Assembly (NCBI GenBank): GCA_902797125.1
Contig: CADBRS010000155.1
Span: 1 to 7,746 of the forward strand
DNA from: an uncultured Ruminococcus sp.
GTDB taxonomy: Bacteria; Bacillota; Clostridia; Oscillospirales; CAG-272
DNA length: 7,746 bases
Direction of reading: 5' to 3'
The notes under the pieces were generated by a model that saw only the letters and a program-made list of their open reading frames with translations, was not told the origin of the DNA and searched no databases. Shown here piece after piece: positions 1 through 5,435 of the stretch (positions are counted from its first letter, which is position 1; each line of letters opens with the position of its first letter). The translations under genes were made by a program, and so were the position numbers.

Positions 1-1
1 A

Positions 2-166
2 GGGACAGACTGCTTCATTTTTGCTAGAAGGACAAGCGGATATTTCGATCTCAGGCATCTGGACGGAACAAAAGTCCATCCTGGTGCAAATTATCAGTCG
101 ATAAGGCTGTTAGAACATTCGAACACAATACTCACAGAGAGGAGATTGCAAGGCAATACCAACTAA
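2..166 (+). CDS. C-terminal end of a probable IscB-type (RRXRR/HNH) RNA-guided nuclease, 5' partial
   Basis: An open frame enters from the left edge and ends at TAA 164-166, giving 54 residues. The core reads FARRTSGYFDLR, then DGTKVH, then NYQSIRLLEHSN. From memory of the family, IscB-type proteins end with a beta-rich segment of the form R-x-S-G-x-F-(N/D)-I, ...V-x-G-I-S-Y-K-Y..., L-Q-R-x-D-G; the spacing and key residues here agree, but this is pattern recognition without an alignment. No catalytic residues (RuvC, HNH) lie in the visible part. The context supports a mobile element, because a strong bulged hairpin of the IS200/IS605 right-end type follows 16 bases after the stop. The guide (omega) RNA of iscB loci lies upstream of the gene and so would be outside the window. 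It could instead be another small beta-barrel protein fragment. Confidence 0.5.
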   Translation, partial: GTDCFIFARRTSGYFDLRHLDGTKVHPGANYQSIRLLEHSNTILTERRLQGNTN

Positions 167-167
167 C

Positions 168-227
168 GGAGGAGCAATTTCTCCCCAACCTACGCTAAGG
201 CTTAGAGGTTGGGGTATCCTTGCTTAG
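168..227 (+). mobile_element. Probable right end of an IS200/IS605-type element (subterminal hairpin)
   Basis: A perfect 9-bp stem, CCCCAACCT (183-191) with AGGTTGGGG (206-214), encloses an unpaired ACG bulge (192-194) and a second small stem, CTAA (195-198) with TTAG (202-205). Bulged subterminal hairpins just 3' of a tnpB/iscB gene are typical of IS200/IS605 right ends. The flanks (GCAATTT before, TATCCTTGCTTAG after) resemble right ends I remember from this group. The exact cleavage point cannot be fixed from one end; it is probably between 215 and 230. These elements make no target duplication or terminal inverted repeats, so none is expected. The hairpin is not followed by a U-tract, so it is a weaker candidate as a terminator. 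Confidence 0.55.
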
Positions 228-233
228 TTTTCG

Positions 234-1763
234 ATGAAAAAAATCAAAGAAATTCTAAAAGGCAGCTTTGAACTGAGAGAAAAACTGCTCTCGGACCCGT
301 TTAGACCGGGATATCATATTGCTTTTCCCGGCGACTATGGGCTGCCCGGGGATCCGAACGGTGCTTTCTATGCAAACGGCAGATACCATCTGATGTTCCT
401 CTATTGGAACCGGAAAGATTTCTTCCGCTACGGGCATCTGTCCAGCACCGATCTGGTCCATTGGCGCATGCATCCGGACGCGATCGGTCCGGACGAGTTT
501 GACGGGGGGATTTTCAGCGGCGGCGCTTTCGTCGATGCAGACGGAACGGCATATCTGTCCTATTGGGGCGTCGCGGATCAGCACGGAAAAGGCGCCACGG
601 GACTTCGGATCGCCTACAGCAAAGATATCGCAAACCATTACGAAAAGTGGGAAAAAATGCCCGAATATGCAGTGCCTGGTACGTCGTTCGGCATCCGTGA
701 GGAAACCGACGCACAAGGACATAAGGTCCTTCTGGGCAACGCTGATCCGAGCAATATCTGGAAAGCGGGCGATACCTACTACATGCAGGCCGGGGCTTTG
801 GTCGTGTTGAATCAATTCAGAGACCGCCCGGATGCTCCGAACCGGATGCTCGGGGACTGGACCGAACTCTATGCATCCAAAGATCTGAAACACTGGGAAC
901 ACAGGGGCCGGTTTTATCAGAGACGGGAAGATGATCTCTGGACGGACAAGAGCGAGGACGATATGTGTCCCAGCTTTCTGCCGCTGCCGAAAAGCCCTTC
1001 AGGCGGGGACATGTCCGGAAAATATCTCCAGCTTTTCACCGCGCACAACAAAGGAGCCCAGTACTATATTGGCTCATATGATCCCTCAAAAGATGATTAT
1101 CCTTTCACACCTGAAAAACACGGCCGCATGAGCTGGCAGGATCCGTCCTGTTTTGCTCCCGAGGCTTTGATCGACGGACAGGGCAGGCAGATCATGTGGG
1201 CCTGGTTCAACGACGATCTCTTTTCGGATGAGCGCGAACTATCCGAGTTCGGATGGTGCGGCGTCTATACATTGCCGAGGACGCTTTGGCTGAGAGAAGA
1301 CGGCACGCTCGGACAGGCACCCGTACCCGAACTCGAGATGCTTCGTTACGGAGAGACCGATCGGGTGGAAGGTGTCGACAGCCGTTCCTGCGAGATCTTT
1401 ATCCGGGCGGAGGTCGGGAAAAAAGGGAAGACCGGACTCAGGATCCGATTGACCCGGGATGAATATCTCGAAGTCTACTATGACGCGAAAAACGAGGAGT
1501 TGGTCTATGATTCCACACATGCCAGAGTCAGCCGGGTCCGTCAGGGACTGGAACGCGCGCCGCTGAAACTGTCCGGTGACAAACTCCGGATCAGGATCTT
1601 CATCGACCGTGCCGCGGTCGAGGTCTTCGCCAATGAAAAACAGGCGATCTCCAGAAGGACCTACTGGAACGGCCAGCCGGACAGGGAATTATCTTTGATC
1701 GCGGATGACTGTACCGTCGAAGAGATCAAGGCCTGGAACATGATGGAGAGCAATCCATTCTGA
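234..1763 (+). CDS. Glycoside hydrolase family 32 protein (beta-fructosidase/sucrose hydrolase type)
   Basis: A 509-residue protein with no signal peptide, so probably a cytoplasmic enzyme cleaving beta-fructofuranosyl bonds (sucrose or short fructans). The five-bladed propeller domain spans about residues 20-350 and a C-terminal beta-sandwich about 375-505. Visible GH32 marks are GDPNG (39-43) with the nucleophile Asp40, DLVHW (73-77), FSGGAFVD (94-101) for the FSGS motif, ADP (170-172) for the RDP transition-state Asp171, QYYIGSYD (276-283), FAPE (307-310) with MWAW (321-324), and DRAAVEVFAN (458-467) in the sandwich domain. The usual W-E-C-P acid/base motif reads SEDDMCPSF (240-248), so Glu241 rather than the residue before Cys would have to serve. 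The start is uncertain: ATG 234 has no Shine-Dalgarno, an in-frame stop lies at 225-227, and a probable IS end abuts it. The family is well supported; the exact substrate is not. Confidence 0.88.
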   Translation: MKKIKEILKGSFELREKLLSDPFRPGYHIAFPGDYGLPGDPNGAFYANGRYHLMFLYWNRKDFFRYGHLSSTDLVHWRMHPDAIGPDEFDGGIFSGGAFVDADGTAYLSYWGVADQHGKGATGLRIAYSKDIANHYEKWEKMPEYAVPGTSFGIREETDAQGHKVLLGNADPSNIWKAGDTYYMQAGALVVLNQFRDRPDAPNRMLGDWTELYASKDLKHWEHRGRFYQRREDDLWTDKSEDDMCPSFLPLPKSPSGGDMSGKYLQLFTAHNKGAQYYIGSYDPSKDDYPFTPEKHGRMSWQDPSCFAPEALIDGQGRQIMWAWFNDDLFSDERELSEFGWCGVYTLPRTLWLREDGTLGQAPVPELEMLRYGETDRVEGVDSRSCEIFIRAEVGKKGKTGLRIRLTRDEYLEVYYDAKNEELVYDSTHARVSRVRQGLERAPLKLSGDKLRIRIFIDRAAVEVFANEKQAISRRTYWNGQPDRELSLIADDCTVEEIKAWNMMESNPF

Positions 1764-1779
1764 CATGTTTTTAGTTTTG

Positions 1780-1838
1780 CTCAAAAGAAGAGGACCCGAC
1801 GGGTGAGTTGAACTCATACCGCAGGTCCTCTTTTTGAG
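1780..1838. terminator. Hairpin terminator shared by converging GH32 and mgtE genes
   Basis: An outer stem pairs the AGAGGACC-containing arm (1780-1796) with the GGTCCTC-T5-GAG arm (1824-1838), with a 2-base bulge in the left arm. Its loop contains two further palindromes, ACCCG-A-CGGGT (1794-1804) and TGAGTT-G-AACTCA (1804-1816). On the + strand the stem runs into CTCTTTTTG; on the - strand the same structure ends in CTCTTCTTTTGAG. Sitting between two genes that point at each other, it can serve as a bidirectional Rho-independent terminator, though neither U-tract is long. Confidence 0.7.
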
Positions 1839-1852
1839 TGGACAATATGTTT

Positions 1853-3427
1853 CTATAAGGCATTAGCGAACACGGCCGTGACAACGCCGAAATAAATGAT
1901 CAGCGTCAGCGTGTCGACGATCGTTGTGATGAACGGAGATGCCATGACGGCCGGGTCAAGTTTGATCGCTTTGGCCCCCAGAGGCAGCAGCGTGCCGACC
2001 AGTTTGGCGATGATGATCGCGGCAAAGATCGTGACAGAGATCACAGCGGCGATCTTGAAATACTGCGGATCCGTGTTGAACTTGCAGTCGACGGCCCAGA
2101 CTTTGAAGAAGCAGGCGACGGCGACGGTCAGTCCGCAAAGGATGGAAACGCGGAATTCTTTGAACAGGATCCGGAAGATCTGTTTGGGTTCGATCTCGTG
2201 CAACGACAGCGCACGGATGATCGTGACGGAAGACTGTCCTCCGGCATTACCGCCCGTATCCATCAGCATCGGGATGAATGCAGACAAGGAAACGACGAAA
2301 CTTAACCCTGCCAGTTTTTCTTCAAAGTTAGTGATGATGGTAGAAGTAAAAGTCGCCGTGACCATCAGAAGCAGCAGCCATGGGACCCTCTTTTTCCAGG
2401 TTTCGAAGACCGAAGTTTTGAGATACGGCTTGTCCGTAGGCAAGATAGCGGCCATCTTTTCGATATCCTCGGTGGCCTCCGTTTCCATGACGTCCAAAGC
2501 ATCGTCGACCGTGACGATACCGACGAGCCGGTTTTCACGGTCCACGATTGGCAGTGCCAGAAGGTCGTATTTGGAGATCAGGTTGGCAACGGTTTCCTGG
2601 TCGTCACCGGTGTATGCGTAAATGATGTTTTCATCCGTCATGACATCCAGTACGGACGTTTCGGGGGATGCCAGCAGCAGGTCTTTCAGAGGCAGTGTCC
2701 CGAGCAGCTTATGCGTTCTGTCCGTGACGTAGGTCATGTAGATCGTCTCTTTGTCGATACCCGTGCTGCGGATATGTTCCAGAGACTGTCCGCACGTCAT
2801 ATTCGGTCTGAGTTCGATGAACTCGGACGTCATAACAGATCCTGCGCTGTCTTCGGGATAAGCCAGAAAACGGTTGATGACCTGACGGGTCTCGGGCTTG
2901 GCGTTCTTCATGATACGCTGTACGATATTGGCCGGCAATTCGGCCAGCATGTCCACCGTATCGTCGACATATAACTCGTCGACGATGTTCGCGAGTTCTC
3001 GGTCGGTCATCGCGGAAATGATGCGCTGCTGAACGGACGTGTCCAACTCGGCGAAGATGTCTGCAGATATGTCTTTTTTGAAAATGCGGAAAATGGCAGG
3101 AAGCCGCTCGTAAGGCAGCCTTTCCAGAAAATCTGCGGCGTCGACAGGGTTCATCGCTTCGATTTCATGCATGAAATCGTTGTACTGTCTGGCGTCCAGC
3201 ATCTCGAGCAGGTGGTTGAAGCGGTCTTCCAGATCATCCTGCATGGTTTCAGCGACCGTGGGCTGCTCTTCCTCTTCCGTGACTTCGGGCAGAGGACTCT
3301 CGAGGACCTCGCCTTCGGCGTTTGTTTCCGGCTCCAGCGGTTCATTCACCGGGCCGGAATCGGTTTCATCGGGACTTCGTTCAAAGAGGTCCTTTTCTTC
3401 TTCATTTTGGTCTAATTTCTCAGCCAT
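1853..3427 (-). CDS. mgtE: Magnesium transporter MgtE
   Basis: A 524-residue inner-membrane Mg2+ channel/transporter, which as a dimer admits Mg2+ and closes when its cytosolic domains bind Mg2+. Domain order: acidic low-complexity N-terminal tail (about 1-65), MgtE N-domain of short helical repeats (about 68-190, with DAADFLERLP and VDMLAELP), two CBS domains (about 198-320, with SVMT, LLGTLPLKDLL, DVMTDENI, ALPIVD, LVGIVTVDDALDV), a plug/connecting helix (about 320-345), then five membrane helices (about 348-524). The family signatures PMLMDTGGNAGGQSS (386-400) and LDPAVMASPF...VDTLTLIIYF (490-513), with the ion-site Asp505, are intact. Start ATG 3427 has a strong AGGAGG (3435-3440) seven bases upstream. 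The protein is longer than the usual ~450 residues because of the acidic tail. It has its own promoter and appears functionally unrelated to the neighbouring sugar genes. Confidence 0.96.
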   Translation of the reverse strand: MAEKLDQNEEEKDLFERSPDETDSGPVNEPLEPETNAEGEVLESPLPEVTEEEEQPTVAETMQDDLEDRFNHLLEMLDARQYNDFMHEIEAMNPVDAADFLERLPYERLPAIFRIFKKDISADIFAELDTSVQQRIISAMTDRELANIVDELYVDDTVDMLAELPANIVQRIMKNAKPETRQVINRFLAYPEDSAGSVMTSEFIELRPNMTCGQSLEHIRSTGIDKETIYMTYVTDRTHKLLGTLPLKDLLLASPETSVLDVMTDENIIYAYTGDDQETVANLISKYDLLALPIVDRENRLVGIVTVDDALDVMETEATEDIEKMAAILPTDKPYLKTSVFETWKKRVPWLLLLMVTATFTSTIITNFEEKLAGLSFVVSLSAFIPMLMDTGGNAGGQSSVTIIRALSLHEIEPKQIFRILFKEFRVSILCGLTVAVACFFKVWAVDCKFNTDPQYFKIAAVISVTIFAAIIIAKLVGTLLPLGAKAIKLDPAVMASPFITTIVDTLTLIIYFGVVTAVFANAL

Positions 3428-3463
3428 GATTGAACCTCCTTTTCGATAGCCTTTCCGCCCTCC

Positions 3464-3493
3464 ATTCTACCACTCGACGAGGAGATGTGTCAA
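3464..3493 (-). promoter_or_regulatory. Sigma-A promoter of mgtE
   Basis: On the - strand, TTGACA (3488-3493) and TAGAAT (3464-3469) are 18 bases apart, a close match to the housekeeping consensus. The predicted start is near 3457, leaving about 30 bases of leader before ATG 3427. That leader has room for the ribosome binding site but not for an M-box Mg2+ riboswitch. Confidence 0.75.
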
Positions 3494-3515
3494 CAAAAAA
3501 AGAGGAGAAAACAAG

Positions 3516-3546
3516 AAAAAAACCGAAGCTTTTCAGCCCCGGTTTT
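3516..3546 (-). terminator. Rho-independent terminator of the LacI-family regulator gene
   Basis: Read on the - strand, AAAACCGGGGCT (3535-3546) pairs over 12 bp (two G-U pairs) with AGCTTCGGTTTT (3519-3530) around a GAAA tetraloop, followed by a run of seven T (3516-3522). It begins nine bases after the regulator's stop codon and about 23 bases before the mgtE -35 box, separating the two - strand genes. Confidence 0.92.
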
Positions 3547-3554
3547 GTTGGTTG

Positions 3555-4601
3555 TTATTTAGCCACGAAGGGCTCGTTGGAAGGAAAAACGAGCTGCGGC
3601 GTGACGAGCAGTTTGTGTTCGATTTTCTGGCCGCACAAATACTGATACAGCCTGTTGACGGATTTCTTGCCCTGCTGGTAGGGATCCTGGAAGATCGTGG
3701 CAGTGCATGTTTGCTTTTTCAGCAGATATCTGTTTTCCACGAACAGGTCGGTCGTGACCAGGTACGGGCAGGAACCTTTTTTCAGATCCTTAAGGAGATC
3801 GAAGACGTCGATCGTGCAGGCAGAGGTGATGTAGATTCCGTCATAGGAATCAGAATTGTCCAAAATCTGCTGCATCTGTTCGTGTACCAGTTCCGAGTCG
3901 TCATGGTGTTCCCAAATATCGATCTTTTCAAATGATTTAGCAAATTGTTTGTCCGTAAAGCCCCGGAGCGTTTCTGCGTGGATATGCGTCTCTTTGCTTC
4001 CCGTCAAAACGGCGATGCGCCCGTTCTGACAGCAGAGAGCGAGGATATTGGCTGCCATCTTGCCCGCCGTAAAGCCGTCTGCACTGACATGCAGGATCCG
4101 GTTTTTCAGCGGGATGTCATTGACGACCGTGACGACAGGCATGCCCGCCTCGTCCAGACGGTCGAAGTCCGGTCTGAAGATCCCGGTCGGGCCGGATAGA
4201 AACAGGATCACGGCGTCATAGGAACCGGAGCAGAAATCGGACAGGGCGTTCCGGATGGTATCCGGACATTGCTCGGCATTGCAGTTCGGTGTGACCCGGA
4301 TATCCGAGATCATATTGAATTCTCCGATGCCGCGGAATGCCGACTCTATGCCCTTATAGATCTCATCTCCGAACTGGATGATCGGGCAGCAGATGAGCAC
4401 GCCGATCTTCCATGCGCCGCGGCGCAAAGCCTGCGCGGTTTCGTTGACTTTGTAATGCATTTGTTCGGCCATATCCAGCACTTTCCGGCGGGTTTCCGGA
4501 TTGATCCTTCCGGTGCCGTGCAGGGCTCTGTGGACAGTGCCTACGGAGATCCCGAGGGCTTTGGCCAGATCTTGCATGGTATATCTTGCTTTTTCTTCCA
4601 T
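3555..4601 (-). CDS. LacI/GalR-family transcriptional regulator, probable repressor of the divergent sugar-acid operon
   Basis: A 348-residue DNA-binding regulator. Residues 8-33 form the LacI helix-turn-helix (TMQDLAKALGISVGTVHRAL), residues 50-62 the hinge helix (YKVNETAQALRRG, with Val where the family usually has Pro), and residues from 65 on a periplasmic-binding-protein-like effector domain (WKIGVLI, DEIYKGIESAF, DAVILFLSG, GMPVVTVVND, HVSADGFTAGKMAA, YDGIYITSA). I chose ATG 4601 over the longer frame starting at 4706 because AAGGAG (4609-4614) is seven bases upstream, the HTH then sits at the normal distance from the N-terminus, and the promoter lies inside the longer frame. It diverges from the aldolase-led operon, and a LacI-type palindrome covers that operon's transcription start, so it is the likely local repressor. 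The inducer is probably a pathway intermediate (KDG- or KDPG-like), but that is inference from context. Confidence 0.93.
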   Translation of the reverse strand: MEEKARYTMQDLAKALGISVGTVHRALHGTGRINPETRRKVLDMAEQMHYKVNETAQALRRGAWKIGVLICCPIIQFGDEIYKGIESAFRGIGEFNMISDIRVTPNCNAEQCPDTIRNALSDFCSGSYDAVILFLSGPTGIFRPDFDRLDEAGMPVVTVVNDIPLKNRILHVSADGFTAGKMAANILALCCQNGRIAVLTGSKETHIHAETLRGFTDKQFAKSFEKIDIWEHHDDSELVHEQMQQILDNSDSYDGIYITSACTIDVFDLLKDLKKGSCPYLVTTDLFVENRYLLKKQTCTATIFQDPYQQGKKSVNRLYQYLCGQKIEHKLLVTPQLVFPSNEPFVAK

Positions 4602-4617
4602 GGGGAACTCCTTTGCG

Positions 4618-4633
4618 AAATGATATCTCATTT
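4618..4633. promoter_or_regulatory. Inverted repeat over the start site of the regulator gene
   Basis: AAATGA (4618-4623), TATC, TCATTT (4628-4633) is a perfect 6+4+6 inverted repeat covering the predicted transcription start and part of the -10 box of the regulator. Just beyond it TTTGCG (4612-4617) matches the outer six bases of the operon operator's arm. It may be an autoregulatory site, but its sequence differs from the operon operator and A/T-rich repeats of this size can arise by chance. Confidence 0.3.
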
Positions 4634-4658
4634 TAACAAACACTTTATTCTTTGTCAA
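4630..4658 (-). promoter_or_regulatory. Sigma-A promoter of the LacI-family regulator gene
   Basis: On the - strand, TTGACA (4653-4658), 17 bases, TAAAAT (4630-4635): near-consensus. The start would fall near 4623, with a leader of about 20 bases to ATG 4601. Confidence 0.8.
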
Positions 4659-4661
4659 CAA

Positions 4662-4677
4662 ATATACGAAAGTATAT
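4662..4677. promoter_or_regulatory. Inverted repeat between the two divergent -35 boxes
   Basis: ATATAC (4662-4667), GAAA, GTATAT (4672-4677) is a perfect 6+4+6 inverted repeat. It lies between the -35 box of the regulator (4653-4658) and that of the operon (4686-4691), where an activator or second regulator could act on both promoters. It does not fit a cre (CcpA) site and I cannot name a binding protein. Confidence 0.35.
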
Positions 4678-4685
4678 GAAAGCCC

Positions 4686-4714
4686 TTGACACTGAGCCTG
4701 TTTCATGGTACGAT
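4686..4714 (+). promoter_or_regulatory. Sigma-A promoter of the sugar-acid operon
   Basis: TTGACA (4686-4691), 17 bases, TACGAT (4709-4714), with an extended -10 TGG directly before the -10 box (4706-4708). The transcription start is predicted near 4721, inside the operator, leaving a leader of about 40 bases before ATG 4761. Confidence 0.85.
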
Positions 4715-4717
4715 ACG

Positions 4718-4739
4718 TTTGCGTAAACGATTACGCAAA
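4718..4739. promoter_or_regulatory. LacI-type operator covering the operon's transcription start
   Basis: TTTGCGTAA (4718-4726) and TTACGCAAA (4731-4739) are perfect 9-base arms around ACGA, whose middle CG is also symmetric, so 20 of 22 positions are palindromic. A central CG between A/T-rich inner bases is the hallmark of LacI/GalR operators. It starts four bases downstream of the -10 box, so a bound repressor would block initiation. The arms end in GC rather than the TG/CA of a CcpA cre site, which favours the local regulator. A shorter overlapping repeat, CGTTT-GCGT-AAACG (4716-4729), sits in its left half. Confidence 0.88.
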
Positions 4740-4760
4740 GAACAGTTTGAGGTTACGAAA

Positions 4761-5414
4761 ATGCAGGATTCGATTGCATTGCGCCAGCAGATCATCGACA
4801 CATGTCTGTGGATGCGCGAACAGGAATTGGTTTATGGGACTTGGGGCAACATCAGTGTCCGTCTGGATGACGGAAATATTCTGATCACGCCTTCCAAGGT
4901 CGAATATTCTTTGATGAAGCCGGAAGATCTGGTCGTCCTGGCTCCGGACGGACGCAAGGTGAGCGGGGACAGACTCGCGACCAGCGAACGTGAATTGCAT
5001 CGGGGCATCATGAACAAAAGGCAGGACATCAGCGCGATCATCCACACGCACAGCGTGTATGCGATGGCTGCAGCCGCACGGAACGTAGGGGTCCCGGTCA
5101 TTTCAGAAGAGATGTGCCAGCTTTTAGGCGGACCCATTCCGCTGTCCCACAAGTTCGTGCCTTCCCATGCACACGTGGAGTTGGGGCAGGTCGTAACGGA
5201 TTCCGTGAACAACGTAAACGCCGTACTAATCCGGAATCACGGGGTGGCCTGTTTCGGACGATCTCTGGAGGAAGCGAAAGTCTGCTGCCAGGTCGTTGAG
5301 AAATCCTGCCATATTTACCTGCAGTTGCTGGCAAGCGGAGGCATGCAGACCATTGCGGAGCCGTGGGTCAGCGCAGGCAGAGATTATTTTTTGAACGGTT
5401 ACGGAAAAACCTGA
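4761..5414 (+). CDS. Class II (zinc) aldolase/adducin family protein, L-fuculose-phosphate aldolase-like
   Basis: A 217-residue cytoplasmic enzyme of the family that uses Zn2+ to cleave or form aldol bonds in sugar phosphates (L-fuculose-1-P and L-rhamnulose-1-P aldolases) or to epimerise L-ribulose-5-P. The expected residues are present: GTWGNISVR (26-34) for the phosphate-binding GNxS loop, TPS (43-45), the catalytic Glu76 in ATSERELH, Zn ligands His95 and His97 in IIHTHS, and His160 in IRNHG. The length is near the ~215 of E. coli FucA. I chose ATG 4761 rather than an upstream TTG at 4686, which lies in the -35 box; GAGGT (4749-4753) is seven bases before it. It is the first gene of the operon, 21 bases before the kinase-like gene. 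The substrate is unknown; with KDG/KDPG-type neighbours it could act on a sugar-acid phosphate rather than fuculose phosphate. Confidence 0.9.
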   Translation: MQDSIALRQQIIDTCLWMREQELVYGTWGNISVRLDDGNILITPSKVEYSLMKPEDLVVLAPDGRKVSGDRLATSERELHRGIMNKRQDISAIIHTHSVYAMAAAARNVGVPVISEEMCQLLGGPIPLSHKFVPSHAHVELGQVVTDSVNNVNAVLIRNHGVACFGRSLEEAKVCCQVVEKSCHIYLQLLASGGMQTIAEPWVSAGRDYFLNGYGKT

Positions 5415-5435
5415 TCCAAGGAGGTTTAAAACATC

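Noticed and set aside
255..902. 215-codon - strand frame inside the GH32 gene
   Set aside because: It is a shadow of the GH32 frame, which carries many conserved GH32 motifs; no promoter or ribosome site was found for it.
1896..2621. 241-codon + strand frame inside mgtE
   Set aside because: It overlaps the conserved membrane and CBS region of mgtE on the other strand; its Ser/Thr-rich product has no family features.
4602..4706. 35 extra N-terminal codons on the LacI-family regulator
   Set aside because: The extension would contain the gene's own promoter, lacks a ribosome site, and pushes the HTH away from the N-terminus. ATG 4601 has AAGGAG at ideal spacing.
4718..4739. CcpA cre site
   Set aside because: The core TAAACGATTAC resembles a cre, but the flanks are GCG/CGC rather than TG/CA, and the 9-base arm symmetry and divergent LacI-family gene favour a local operator.
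4686..4760. 25 extra N-terminal codons on the class II aldolase from a TTG
   Set aside because: The TTG is part of the -35 box and the stretch contains the operator; ATG 4761 has GAGGT seven bases upstream.
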